Assembly: GCA_026770025.1 (NCBI GenBank)
Contig: JAMXDE010000029.1
Location: 310,001 to 374,000, forward strand
Direction of reading: 5' to 3'
DNA from: Craspedostauros australis
Taxonomy: Eukaryota > Bacillariophyta > Bacillariophyceae > Mastogloiales > Achnanthaceae
Length of the DNA stretch: 64,000 bases
The position numbers and the translations under genes were made by a program. Below are positions 33,074 through 44,776 of the stretch, piece by piece. Below the pieces are notes generated by a model. That model saw nothing but the letters and a program-made list of their open reading frames with translations, was not told the DNA's origin and searched no databases. Position 1 is the stretch's first letter; every line of letters starts with the position of its first letter.

Positions 33074-34269
33074 AGGGTGCGCGCACGCAAGCACATGGAA
33101 GCGGTGTACGCGTATGAGTGGGCCGATGTGAGATGTGTTTGTATAGTATGGTACCATGGCTCGTACTCGCGGCGAGCAACAAGGGCTAACAAGCAGTGCA
33201 ACAGTAGACAAGCAGTTACTACTATGTACCGCACAACTTCGACCTACATACTCGTGACAACAAGTAGAAGACGTCTTGTTTGGACCTTTCCATTGCTCGA
33301 TGCTGGCGCAATGGGAATGGGTCTAGTACCTATTATGCAATTACTCTGTTCTGGATTCCATTGCGGGCACTTTTGAGCAAGAGCCATGATGCGCATTGTG
33401 GCAGAACGGCGATTCCCATTCCAGGAGACTTCGACACAGAAGAGCAGCTTCTGGTACACCAGATCGGTTATGAGGCAGCGAGAACTCTGGGCCCAACGTC
33501 ATCGTTTCGTTCACTCTCTGTCGCTGTTCGTAGAGGAACTCAGCAGGGACCGAGGACGCTGCGCCCAGCGTTTTTCCACTCCACACTCCTTGCGAACATT
33601 TGCGCGATGTCTCATCGTGGCGGCGTTTTCTGACGAAATCAGGACACGCAGCCCAAAAATGTGACAACAAAACAAGTGTCGGCGTTTTTGGTCCAATGGA
33701 GCAGTCGTCCTCTTGTGTCCTTGTTTTGATGGTTGACAAAGACAGGCCCAATAATTCATCACAAATACAGCGGCGAAATACATATTTGATGACTTTATTG
33801 GCTTTCTCTTGTTGTGGGTATGTCTGTCCGTTTGCGTCACATCGTGTCTGTTCAGACCAACACCTGTTTTGTCGTTCTTGTTCGTGGGTGTCTGTTTGTG
33901 ACAAAATATGTCTGTTTACGATTGTCAGGCACAAACCATGACACAGCCACGGCCAAAGACAGACACACTCGAATGAGTCCACTATCCCATGAGTCACGTC
34001 GTTGTGCGTGACTCCAAGTGGAGCACGAACCAAGATGTGAAAACGAAATCGCTTGTTCCCGCCAACACAAACAAACGCGAAAAATGGTGCCAGAGGAGGC
34101 ACCAACGAGTACTGACTGCCGACCTCTCACCCGATCTTCGCTGTCCTCATTTCACCAACACTCTGACAACGCTCCGACAACACTCCATCTCCATCCCAGC
34201 GATATTCCGACTTCCTTTGAGCGCAACTCATACAGCACCCCGCTCTGAATCATAAAACACGCTGCAAGG
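33074..34269. other. Intergenic
   Basis: A 254-codon minus-strand open frame (33341-34105) begins with TTG and has no motif or codon pattern like its neighbours, so I do not call it. Otherwise nothing seen. Confidence 0.5.
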
Positions 34270-36886
34270 ATGGGAGGATTTTCGTTTTCGTCGCTCTTTG
34301 CGACGGCCTTCATGGGACTCTATGTTTCCTTCGCGGTGTACAATCTGTGAGTTCTTGGTTGTTGCTCTTCCTCTTCCTCTTGCTCACGTTTGATGGTCTA
34401 CGAATACAGATTGAATTTCATCCTCCCAGGTGGCCGTCCATGACCATCATCATCATTATGTACTCTACCATTTGCTGACGCACACTTCTTCTCCTTTGCT
34501 CCGTATTGTAATCCACCACAGACACGGTCTGATGTACCCGCTGTCTCGTCTGGATCTGTCGGCGTTCCCCGAGAATGGATTCGTTCGACCGCTGTGGCAG
34601 GAAGCGACGCCGATGCACATGAAGGTCTACTTGAGCGGAAAGCCCGCATTCGACCAGTCGTTTGTGCTGGCTGATTTTCATGGCGAGTACGAGCTCGAAC
34701 AGGAGGATGGTTCGGAAGATGAGAGCGACAGTGATGGCGACGGTCTGTCGACGATCCTTTTGTGGAAACAGGATATCACAGCTGCGTCGCTTTCCAAATC
34801 CTTCCTGCTATCGACGTTGGATTGCGCCGCGGGGCAGGCCAAGGACGACGACGCCAGCTCATGCGGCGAGAATGACCCATCGTACCAATCTGCCAAGCGG
34901 CTGCTGGACGAGACGGAAGCCGAGCTGCATGGTCACGACGGCAGCATCATATCGACAATATCCGCGGCCGGGCAGGGGATTGAATCCACAAGCATCCTGC
35001 TCACATTTTACCAATCAATATCCAAATCCATCTCCGACGCGCTGGTTGCGGCTGGTTTGAGATCGGAGCCGAAGGAGAGCGACGGAGGCGCATCCTCGCC
35101 AATGCTGCAGCGTTCCGTCGTCCATCTGCCATCCGATTCTCCGATCTGGAAGGCGCTTTCCACAAACTCGACTGTCTATATCCACGTCCTTGTGACGAAG
35201 CCGTTCGACAACGTCGCATCCGTGTCGGGCGCCACCAACCCGCAGGAATCTCTAGAGCTGCTCAGCAAGGCGTCCAGATCGCAATCGTTGATGCTGGGTC
35301 AGGTGGACATGGTCAAGCATGAACCACCGCATCACATCCGCCAACCGGGGCGCATTCTTTACAACGACGTCGTGTACCTGTTCCGCAAGCACATCCTCCG
35401 CAACGTCGCGGACACTGAACATGCTCCTTGGGATATGAAATACGCCAAACCGGACTTCCACGAGGCCTTTGAGATGTCGCAGACCATGAAATCGGAAGGC
35501 GCGGGGTATCCGTACTGGAAGCCGGAAGTTGCTGTCAAGTACCTGCTGGATTCCGATGCCTACCCGTACGAATATGCTCACGTTTCCGGCATGGAGCTGG
35601 TGCGAACGGCAAAATCCAAGTCCCACCCAACTGGAATTGCGCACATGCCCGCGCTGCACGTGGATGAGATTGGTTTGACGACGGAAAAGTACATTCCCGT
35701 CAACGACACATTGACAAGCCTGCCGCTGCGCATATCCTTCGACCGAAGCGACATTGAGGATAAGGATGCAAGCGCGAAGGCCCAAACTGCGACGGCGGGT
35801 GGCATCAGCCCCGCGAGGTGGCGTCTGCTGTCCCACCTGTCGAAGGGCATCGAAAGCCAGAAGGAGCTTGGCTTCGAACAGTCCGACATCGACGATCTTC
35901 GGCGTCTTGTTGCGGACACCAACGTCACGTTGCTGGCGATCACCATGCTGGCAAGTGCTCTGCACCTGCTCTTCGAATTCCTGACCTTCAAGAGCGAGGT
36001 CAACTTTTGGCGCAACAATGATGACCTCACGGGTCTGTCGGTTCGATCGTTGTTCCTGGACATGGTCGGGCAAGTCATCATCGTGCTATTCTTGATCGAC
36101 AAGGAGTCTTCCTTGCTCATGATCGTACCGTCCATCTTCGGATGTCTCATCGCGCTGTGGAAGTGCCACCGTGCTGCTGGATTTGCTCTGATCAAGGTCA
36201 CCAACGATGATGGCGACGGCATGACGAAGGTATCCTGGTGGAACATCATCCCGCGGATGTTTGGGTACGAACTGCAGGCGAGCCGTCTGATGGTACCCAA
36301 GAAGGAGCAATTGGATCCAAGCAATAGCGGTAGTGACGGAGGTGGCAGTGACGGCGGCAGCGTCAAACCGGATGGGAAGCAGCCATCAGCGCCAACATCA
36401 AGGGATCTGCACGAATTGACGTTGGAGTCGGACCGCATTGCAACGAACACGCTTGGCAGAGTCTTGTTGCCGCTGATCTTCGTTTACACGATATACTCGC
36501 TGATCATGGAGGAGCATGTGGGGTGGTACTCCTGGTTGATCACATCCGCATCCTCTGCGGTCTACGCGCTCGGCTTTGTGCTCATGACGCCGCAGCTGTT
36601 CTTGAATTACAAGCTGAAGAGTGTCGCCCATTTGCCGTGGAGGGTGCTGATCTACAAGAGCCTCAACACCTTCATCGACGACCTCTTCTCCTTCATCATC
36701 CGCATGCCGACGATGGCCAGGATCAGCTGCTTCCGCGATGATATCGTGTTCTTCATCTACATCTACCAACGCTGGTTGTATCCAGTCGACACATCGCGTC
36801 CGGTGGAGGGTCTGGGAGAAGATGCGCCCGCTGATGCCAATTCGGAGAGTGCCAAGACCGTGTCGCGAGATAAGAAGCAGCAATAG
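34270..36886 (+). CDS. CLPTM1: CLPTM1 family transmembrane protein
   Basis: Exons 34270-34346 and 34522-36886. The 175-bp intron (GTGAGT donor, ATCCACCACAG acceptor) joins CT|A in frame and gives 813 residues. An alternative acceptor at 34410 would add a 20-bp exon but leads to a stop. The first exon encodes a membrane helix (SLFATAFMGLYVSFAVYNL). A large lumenal part follows, then a membrane cluster from about 500 (LLAITMLASALHLLFEFLTF, VGQVIIVLFLID, SLLMIVPSIFGCLIALWK, LLPLIFVYTIYSLIM, YALGFVLMTPQLFLNY) and the family hallmark YKSLNTFIDDLFSFIIRMPT with CFRDDIVFFIYIYQRWLYPV. CLPTM1 proteins are ER/Golgi membrane proteins, linked in animals to receptor trafficking and, for CLPTM1L, to lipid scrambling. 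Acidic and Gly/Ser inserts make this copy longer than the animal ones. Confidence 0.9.
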
Positions 36887-37183
36887 AGGTGCTGTGCGAG
36901 TGCAAGTGGAACGCATAGCTCATGGTGGACGAGTGGCGTTGCTGCGAAGCATGGTGAACACCTACGACGACGAAAGCCCCAAAATAGAGCAGGGATCATT
37001 CGACATGGATACACACCATGCAAATTATATGCTTTGAGTAATGAATGTTTGATGGTTAAGAGTAGGACTGTTGCATTTGCTGCTGCCATTGCTGTGACGA
37101 TGGGGCTGCTTCGAATGTGAACGCGAATGCAAATACAAATGCACAGGCCTCCCAGCGATTGTCTGGCATCGATCTATTACACT
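36887..37183. other. Short convergent intergenic stretch
   Basis: About 300 bp between the 3' ends of CLPTM1 and the purine gene. Nothing recognised. Confidence 0.6.
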
Positions 37184-40100
37184 CTACTTGAGTTCATTCT
37201 TGACGGTGACTTCGCCATCGGCCGATTCGACCAGGCAGCCCAGATCGTGCACCACCGCTTCGCCGTTCGCCGTCAGCAACTCCTTCGCCTGGGCGACATT
37301 CTCGGGACTGAGAATGAGGATCATTCCGATGCCACAATTGAACGTCCTCAGCATCTCCGTGTCATCCAGACCGCTCGCTTGCTGCATCCACTTGAAAACA
37401 GCAGGGAGGGCAGGGTGCGTAACTTCGGCTCCCACCTTCTTTGGAAGGCTGCGGGGGAGGTTCTCGAGGAGGCCACCTCCCGTGATGTGGGCCATCCCCT
37501 TGAGGAGACTGGCCTTGAGCAGAGGCATGCAGGCCTTCACGTAGATCTTGGTGGGCGTGAGTAGAGATTCGCCCACCGTCTTGCTGCCGTTGCCGTCCCA
37601 TGGGCATGGCGAGTCAAAGTTGAGACCTTCCTTCTGGATGAGCTTGCGCACCAGGGAGAAGCCGTTGGAGTGGATGCCAGAACTGGTCAAACCCAGCAGG
37701 ATGTCGCCAGCGCCAATGTTGGAGGCTGGGAGGATGGCGTCCCTACCCACCGCACCGACGGCGAACCCAGCGAGATCGTAGTCGCCAGGTGCGTACATGG
37801 AGGGCATCTCGGCAGTTTCTCCACCGATCAGGCCGCACATGGATTGCTGGCAACCCTCGGCGATGCCGCGCACGACGGCGGCCGCGTCTTCAATCTCCAA
37901 GTGCCCCGTGGCGAAGTAATCGAGGAAGAATAGTGGCTCTCCACCAGCGACGATGAGATCATTGACGCACATGGCGACCAGATCGATGCCGACCGTCTCG
38001 TGTTGCTTGGTGGCATGAGCGATTCGGAGCTTGGTGCCGACACCATCCGTGGCTCCGATCAAGACCGTGTTGGAGGCATCGTATCCAGCGGCGGCGAGGT
38101 CGAAGAGCCCACCGAAGCCACCGAGGTCTGCATCGCATCCAGGTCTGCGAGTGGCCTTGCATACTGGCTTGATGAGGTCCACCAGCTTGTTACCTGCATC
38201 GATGCTTACACCTGCATCAGCGTAGCTGACAACGGCTTGCTTCTTGCAATAGGCCGCAACGGCTTCAACGAATGCTGGTCCTTCCAATGGCTGAACGCGC
38301 GCTTTCAGTGACTCCGCCGTGTCACCTGCCTCCACTTTCACCGACTTTTGAACGACGATAGATCCTGCATCAACTTCCTCCGTGACTTCGTGCACGGTGC
38401 ACCCGCTTTCGGCTTCACCAGCGTCCAGCACCGCCTGATGAACTTGAAGGTCCATCCGTCCCGCGTGTTTGGGAAGCAACGACGGATGAACGTTGACGCA
38501 GCGTCCGGCCCAGAACTGACAAAATTGCTTGGACACTATCCGCATGTACCCCACCAGCAGAACGTAGTCAACGCCTGCGCCCAACAGTGCTGCTGTGCAC
38601 TCGGCGTCGTGCTGGTCACGGGTCAGCCCCTTGGCCGAAACGAACTTGGACACGACTGTGGCACCCAACGACTTGCCCTTCTCCAGGATTGGAGCAGCGG
38701 ATCTGTTGCTGAGCACTGCCACGATTTCTGCATGCAGAGAACCTGAAGCGCACGCCTCCATAACGGGGATGAGAGCAGTGCCGCGCGTGGATCCCATCAC
38801 ACCGATGCGAAGCTTGCGCTGCGTGGCCTTTCGCCCAATATCTGTGCGCCTGTGCAGCTGCGGCTGTCCATCGGCATCCACAAAGGCGAGCTGGTCGGCG
38901 CATTTGTAGGCATTCTGGAGGGCGGACTTGAGGTTTGCGCCCATGCCCGTGACGGCCAGCACACGCCCACCACTGCATCGAGTGACGCCGCTGTCATCGA
39001 TCTTGGTTCCTGCATGGTACACCTTGACAACATCTCCCATCGCCTTGGCCTTATCCAGGCCTTCGATGGCCATTCCCTTCGGGTACTTTTCAGGGTACCC
39101 CAGCGCAGCACAGACTACTGTGGCAGCAGAGACGTTCTCCTTGAAACGGACGTCGACCTTATCCAGCGTCATGGTGCAGCACGCGGTCATGACCTCGTAC
39201 AGGTCTGTCTCCAACAACGGCAACACGACCTGCGTCTCCGGATCGCCGAAGCGGCAATTGTACTCAAGCATCTTGGGTCCTTGCGGCGTGAGCATCAGAC
39301 CGGCATACAGAAGGCCAACGTAGGGCGTTCCGCGCTCGGCCATCTTGGTGACGGTGGTTTGGCACATCTCATGAATCTGCTTCTGAAGATCCGGTGTGAC
39401 GCACGGTGCCGGTGCGTACGCTCCCATCCCTCCAGTGTTCAACCCTTGGTCACCATCCAAGGCTCGTTTGTGATCTTGCGCAGCAGGCATCATCACGGCT
39501 GTCTTTCCATCGCAAAGAGCAAAGCAGGATGCTTCTGGTCCGGTGAGGAAGGACTCGATGACGCAGGTATCGCCAGCAGCCCCGAACGCTTTATCTGACA
39601 TGATCTCCTTCACGGCGTCGACTGTCTCTGCCTTGGTCGTTGGAATGAGAACACCCTTACCAGCCGCGAGTCCAGATGCCTTCACAACCTGCCGATCATT
39701 CTCATCCAGCGACTCCACGTACGCAATGGCCTCGGCGGCGTCTGTGAAGTTGCGGTACTTGGCTGTTGGAATGCCATGCTCTTGGAGGAAGTCCTTGGTG
39801 AATGCCTGTGGAGATATGCACACGTGCACATATGCGCATGCCGAATTTGTGAATGTCCGAGCCGCCATCATCGTACGAGTATTACGGGAGAAACATTCAA
39901 GATGTCAGAGTAGTGTTGTGCAACGTGGAGTATTTCAATTCAGTCACCGACTGGACATGCAAAGGCACGCATGAAAAGTCTCTGGAGTATCACAAGAACC
40001 GACCACAACGAAATCAACTGAATGCTGGTTGGTGGCTGCGCATTGCAGCATACTCTACAAGCACAAATGTATCGGCATTCACGTGAACAGGCCACGCGGG

Positions 40101-41177
40101 TACGCACCTTGCTGGCCTCCAGCTCAGCTGCTGCCTTGGTGGGTCCGAATGCCAAAACCTCTGGGCATTGAACCTTGAGCTCATCGACAAGTCCAGCCAC
40201 GAGCGGAGCCTCCGGTCCGACGACCACCATCTTGGCACCGAGTTCCTTTGTCAGGGCGATTACTGTCTCATTCTTCTGATCCGCCCCGATGTTGCAGACC
40301 TTTCCACCTTCCGACAGAGTTCCGCCATTTCCAGGACAGCACACGACTTTGGCAACCAGCGGTGACTTTGCCAGCGCGACCGCCAATGCATGCTCTCTTC
40401 CACCAGAGCCGACCACGATGACAACGTCCTTGCGCTTGCTCTTGGGCATGACGACTTGGCTCATCGTCTCAACCTCCAGCTTATTGAGCGCCTCCAAACC
40501 GGCCACGGCCAACGTGCACTTCTTCTCGATGTCATCCGTTTGGAGACCCTCCAGGACAGACTCCACGGTGCCGCCAACGATTGCATCCGCGAGACTATCG
40601 TACACCGCCACCACGGTCTTCGTGCTGTCGCCGTTCTGCACGCAATGCAGCAGCTGCGATCGGATGGACGAGATTTCGGTCTGGAATGTGACGTACTCCG
40701 TGACGCTCTTGGGAAGGCAGTAGACAACGAGCGACTGCGGCTCTGCCGCGTCTTTGGAGGAATTTGATTTGAGGAATGTTCTGTACGGTGCCTGCAACAG
40801 GCCCAGCTCGATGGACTGCGAACGCTGCGGCGTCACGGTCGCGATGCCGCATTCCAAAACGCTCTTGGAGATGAGCTCCAAGACCTGCATTCCATGTTGG
40901 TGGTATGGGTGTGTGCGCATGCGCATGTGCGTGCGTGTGGATTGGTTTGTACATTGCCAGACAGAATAATATTGCGGTTGCGGCGAAAATGCAGACGACA
41001 ACGGCAAGACGATGGAGGTGAGAGATGCACTGAGCAAGGTGGGGAACGCGACATTTGGTATGCTACGTGCTACATGATAGAATACATGTGACGCGATGCA
41101 TGCATCGCTGAAGATCCACTCACAGCAGACGGAGTCTGGGCTCCGAAGCCGACAACTGTTGCAGTTGCTCCTGTCAT
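37184..41177 (-). CDS. GART: Trifunctional purine enzyme GARS-GART-AIRS
   Basis: Exons 41177-41124, 40884-40108 and 39805-37184, introns of 239 and 302 bp, all phase 0; 1,150 residues. Residues 1-170 are an extension with no domain I know. GARS (PurD, glycinamide ribonucleotide synthetase) follows at ~171-600: VVGSGGREHALA, EASKAFTKDFLQEHGIPTA, YNCRFGDPETQ. GART (PurN, formyltransferase) is at ~605-795: LRIGVMGSTRGTAL and NVHPSLLP (catalytic Asn and His), with Asp in EVTEEVDAGS. AIRS (PurM) is at ~800-1150: GATDGVGTKLRIA, IGGETAEMPSMY, GLTSSGIHSNGFSLV, HITGGGLLENLPR. Together they do steps 2, 3 and 5 of IMP synthesis. Animals order the domains GARS-AIRS-GART; here GART is in the middle. The N-terminus lacks a clear plastid signal, so a cytosolic site is likely but not shown. 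The first ATG was chosen because it joins the open frame through a clean splice. Confidence 0.9.
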
Positions 41178-41857
41178 CTTTCAGCTTTGCAAGTGTTCTT
41201 TGCTTCTTTGCTTCTTTGTGCAATTGAATGTATTGGCATCCAGAGATGGTTTCTGTATCCGCAGTGCGAGGATGGCAGAAACGCGACTGCCGGTGGACTG
41301 CTCTTCCTTGTTGTCTCTGTGGCTGGTTGGCTCGCTGGCTGGTTGATGGGTTGATGGGTTGATTGATGGGTGGTGGCAGTGGCTGGTGATGTTCCTGCGA
41401 TGACCAGCAACATCAAACAAGATGAGATCCTTTTGCCTTTGGTGCACCGTGTCAAGGCTGAGGACACGAAAAGGACACGGCGAGGATTGGTTGGTTTGGA
41501 TGATTCTGGCGACTTCGACTTCATGGAGTCAATGATGAGAACTGACAAATTCATGTATTCCTTCTAGTCAAATAATAACGATAAATAACGTCACAGTGAG
41601 CCGGTCACGTTGTTGCCGTTGTTGGCGCCAAGGTTTGAAGTTGAGCGAACTGTGAACACAGAACAGAAACGAAACAAGGTCAGCAACGAGAACGAGCGAG
41701 GCACAGCAAGAGAGAAAGCCACGGGTGCGTGACATTCTCGCACACTGCCGCCAGAACATGGCATCCTTGGTGTGCCTGCCACCCTCTATTCTCTGCCACC
41801 CACCATTCACCATCTGCCATCTCCTTTCGTGGAAGCATTTGGGGAGAGTGCAGCATC
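41178..41857. other. Divergent promoter region of purine and sulfotransferase genes
   Basis: About 680 bp. GATGGGTTGATTG-like tandem units lie at 41340-41370. A small plus-strand ORF is listed separately. Confidence 0.5.
41400..41567 (+). CDS. Possible 55-residue small ORF
   Basis: ATG to TAG, encoding a charged peptide (KQDEILLPLVHRVKAEDTKR, then an acidic GLDDSGDFDF). It lies between two divergent genes. The composition looks protein-like, but nothing else supports it; it could be an upstream ORF or first exon. Confidence 0.2.
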   Translation: MTSNIKQDEILLPLVHRVKAEDTKRTRRGLVGLDDSGDFDFMESMMRTDKFMYSF

Positions 41858-43186
41858 ATGGCACGACGAAGATACGCATTGGCGCTTGTGCTGTGCCTCG
41901 CCGTGGCAGTTGCACTGTCATTGCTTCGTTTGCCGTATCTTTACTTGTCGGATTGCAACATTGCAATCGTGGGATCAAACCCAACGGCGTCGACGACCGC
42001 TGCATCGGCAGATATCGAAGCGTCACGAAAACGATCCGATGATACAAGCTTGAGCCAGAAAAATACAAACATCGGCGTTAGCACCACCGGCAATGGCAAA
42101 GAGGACGAAGTTGTCACAGATGGAGCTGATGGCAGCCACGTTGCAACATCAAACGGTGATGATCTGTCACATGCCGTCCAGCCGATCAAACCATGGGTGG
42201 TTTGGCTGATGTCGTTCCCCAACTCTGGCACGACCTACACTCTCAAGCTGATTCAGCAGTACACGCATACCACCACTGCCACGAACTACGGCAACGAACA
42301 GGGACGTCATGGGACCTCGGTGCCGATCTACCAGCACGGAGACGACTCATCCATCTCGTTCAATGGACCATTCTGGAGACATCCCGGCCAACCGCGGCCG
42401 AAGGACTTCGTTCTGACGAAGACGCACTGCGGGGGCAATGCCATGGTCGCCAACCCCGATGGCTACATCCAGACCAAACGTTCCTTCGATGTCGCATGTC
42501 GGACCGGCAATCGCCTTTGGAATGACACGAAAGTGCCGGTCACCTACGGCCGCAACATCGTCCAGCGGGCCGTTCATCTCATACGTGATCCATTCGACAA
42601 CATAGTCGCACGATTCCACATGCGGCAAAAGAATTGGAAAGCCGATCCCAAGAAAGCCGCTCGATTGAACGTGATGAATGACACGAAGCAGGGCTTCCAG
42701 ATATGGTGTCGTGATCAGGATCGGATGGGACGAAAGGCCGAGGCGGAATCGAAATGGTACGACTCCGAGCTTTGGGAAGCGGCACGGGAGGCTCCATGCC
42801 ACGCAGAGTTCATTCGGTACACATGGTGGCACAACCACGCCATCGAAGTCACGGCAGAGCTCAAGCGCTTTGATTTGAGTTATGCGAAGGATTTGACTGG
42901 TCATGCCGACAGACAATCAACGACGAACAAAGAAGAGATCGGATATGTTCTTCCCACTCTCATCCTATTCTACGAAGACTATGAAGCGGCCTGGAACCAA
43001 ACGGCGTCCCAGTTGCTGGACTTTTTGCGTCTAAGACCGTCTTCGGATGATGCTGTGCCATTGGAATTCATCCCAGGAAAGCATTACAGGCACTACTACG
43101 CAGTTGAAGACATGCGCAAAATACGGCAGCTTATCAAGCTGGTTGCAAGTCCTGCGACTTGGGACCTACTCTCCCGTTACTTTTGA
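41858..43186 (+). CDS. Type II membrane sulfotransferase
   Basis: 442 residues, no intron. The ATG at 41858 gives a short basic cytosolic tail (MARRRY) and one signal anchor (ALALVLCLAVAVALSLLRL), the topology of Golgi sulfotransferases; the open frame upstream starts with GTG and was not used. A polar stem runs to about 105. The catalytic domain shows the 5'-phosphosulfate loop WLMSFPNSGTTYTLKLIQ (near residue 118) and the 3'-phosphate site VHLIRDPFDNIVARFH (near 239), the PAPS-binding pair. A C-terminal part with EDYEAAWNQTASQLLDFLRL and HYRHYYAVEDMRKI fits the family. It would transfer sulfate from PAPS to a carbohydrate or protein in the Golgi; the acceptor is unknown. Confidence 0.85.
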   Translation: MARRRYALALVLCLAVAVALSLLRLPYLYLSDCNIAIVGSNPTASTTAASADIEASRKRSDDTSLSQKNTNIGVSTTGNGKEDEVVTDGADGSHVATSNGDDLSHAVQPIKPWVVWLMSFPNSGTTYTLKLIQQYTHTTTATNYGNEQGRHGTSVPIYQHGDDSSISFNGPFWRHPGQPRPKDFVLTKTHCGGNAMVANPDGYIQTKRSFDVACRTGNRLWNDTKVPVTYGRNIVQRAVHLIRDPFDNIVARFHMRQKNWKADPKKAARLNVMNDTKQGFQIWCRDQDRMGRKAEAESKWYDSELWEAAREAPCHAEFIRYTWWHNHAIEVTAELKRFDLSYAKDLTGHADRQSTTNKEEIGYVLPTLILFYEDYEAAWNQTASQLLDFLRLRPSSDDAVPLEFIPGKHYRHYYAVEDMRKIRQLIKLVASPATWDLLSRYF

Positions 43187-44656
43187 GGTGGTCGCTGGCG
43201 GTTGCGTTGCTTGCGCAGACAGGAAGGCACCAATCAGTATGGCACCTACCGTACTCGTGCAAGTGCGATTACGACTACGTGCAAGTGTAGAGTACCTGGA
43301 ACACACTCGCACATACGAAGGATCCATGTCGTGTTGTGTACGGTGCGTTTGCGGCTTCTATGCAATGCTCCTCAACATCAGTAATCCTTGCCGTGGCAAT
43401 CATGGGGAGCGCACCCCAACCTTGACAGAACAGCACTTGCAAGATGTTGTACCACACAACTACATTCATAGATGAGTTCGATAGACACAGTATATTATAA
43501 TTTTAGTTTATGACATAATACAAACATTGTGCATGTTATGTCTGCTCTGCACCTCCACTACTCCGCTCTGCTTCACATGCCAAAGTTCTCCGCAAGAAGC
43601 GCGCAAAGTCATTGAATGGCACAAGACGCCTTTGCGGTTTCTCCGTGGCCATTTCCTCCTTCCTTCACTCCAAACAGGACGCATCGCCAGAAAACAGAGA
43701 GTGCCTCCAAAGTATGCGACACATTCAGCAGAGGTAATCGCCTACATCCGGGTTCGTAGTTGAAGAATCATCATGGATTGCGGCGAGCTTAGGTTTCTCT
43801 CTGGCGGTGTGATCGAGTGCATGATGGTCCTCTCCAGAGTATAATATATGACCCACGTCAGCCAATGACCGTACGACCACGGCAGGATTTTGAAAAAATG
43901 GGCTCCTATGGCAACTAAAATTTAACCATATATACTTTAACACATTGGTAATAAGGATCAGGTGCTAGACAGTGAGTCCAGCCTTTGGTTATAAAGTTAT
44001 GATGGCGTCAGCCTAGCGTTTTAGAGGCAAAACGTGATGCAAGCGGCCAGAATTCGCTTTTTCGGGAGCTCCTGTCACGACACGTGGCACCCATTTCTAT
44101 CTGATTTTTGCTTTCTTTGTGTTTTGCTTGGTGGGAAGCTCGATTTGGAACAAAATGACGTGCTCATTTCGACGTTACGGGCGTTAGTTCGAGTCGAAAC
44201 TGTGATGACGTGTTTCTTGTTATCGTTAAGTGCATGGCAACGTCGCATGTTCCATGTTGAGTGACATCGTCAAGCCCACGAGTGGTTGGACAGACTTTTT
44301 ATTTGATGTCTTCGTCCCACCCGGTTCAGATCGATACTGATTCTCACGGTTTTTTTCGGTCGCAGAAGCGTGTGTTTGCCAATCCGTTTCGAAAGTGTGC
44401 ATTTGGGACGCTTGTCGTGTGATGAAAATGAAGTCCACTGTATTTACGTTTTGCATCGTGTGTCGCCACACAACACGGCAGAGAGTCTTTCGTCGCTCAT
44501 GCGATCCTTTTGCGCTGGTTCGATTCTCGCTTTGTTTTCCGTTCTGCACTGCGCGTTTTTGTTGAGTGACCTTGTGTCATACTCCTCTACATCCATCACA
44601 ACATCATGTACACTGCATACTCTACGCACACCCTACTATTCTACTCTGCATGATGT
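43187..44656. other. Intergenic with a dispersed repeat
   Basis: Contains the repeat at 43846-44001 and otherwise only short frames. This is the left flank of the retrotransposon. Confidence 0.6.
43846..44001 (-). repeat. Dispersed ~155-bp repeat, copy 1
   Basis: Close to 90% like the reverse complement of 56703-56858 by eye, from ATAACTTTATAACCA through AAATGGGCTCCTATGG-type sequence to GACGTGGGTCATAT. No coding motif; possibly a remnant of a short mobile element. Confidence 0.85.
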
Positions 44657-44673
44657 TGCTTTTCTGCATAATA
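44657..44673 (+). repeat. Target-site duplication, left (17 bp)
   Basis: TGCTTTTCTGCATAATA, identical to 53543-53559. It abuts the 3' end of the minus-strand retrotransposon. Confidence 0.95.
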
Positions 44674-44776
44674 ATAATAACTCAGGGATTACATTATAAA
44701 TGTGCTCTGTAGGCTTTACCCTCGCCTCCACCGGCCCCGTAGGACCAAGCTTCGAGCGAGCCGTCGGATACCCCAA

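Noticed and set aside
32057-33211. 384-codon minus-strand ORF
   Set aside because: Antisense shadow of the phosphodiesterase domain of the cyclase gene.
33341-34105. 254-codon minus-strand ORF in the cyclase-CLPTM1 gap
   Set aside because: Starts with TTG, no domain, and composition unlike the neighbouring genes.
35252-36450. Two long minus-strand ORFs of 273 and 290 codons
   Set aside because: Antisense shadows of the CLPTM1 gene.
38852-39598. 248-codon plus-strand ORF
   Set aside because: Antisense shadow of the GARS domain.
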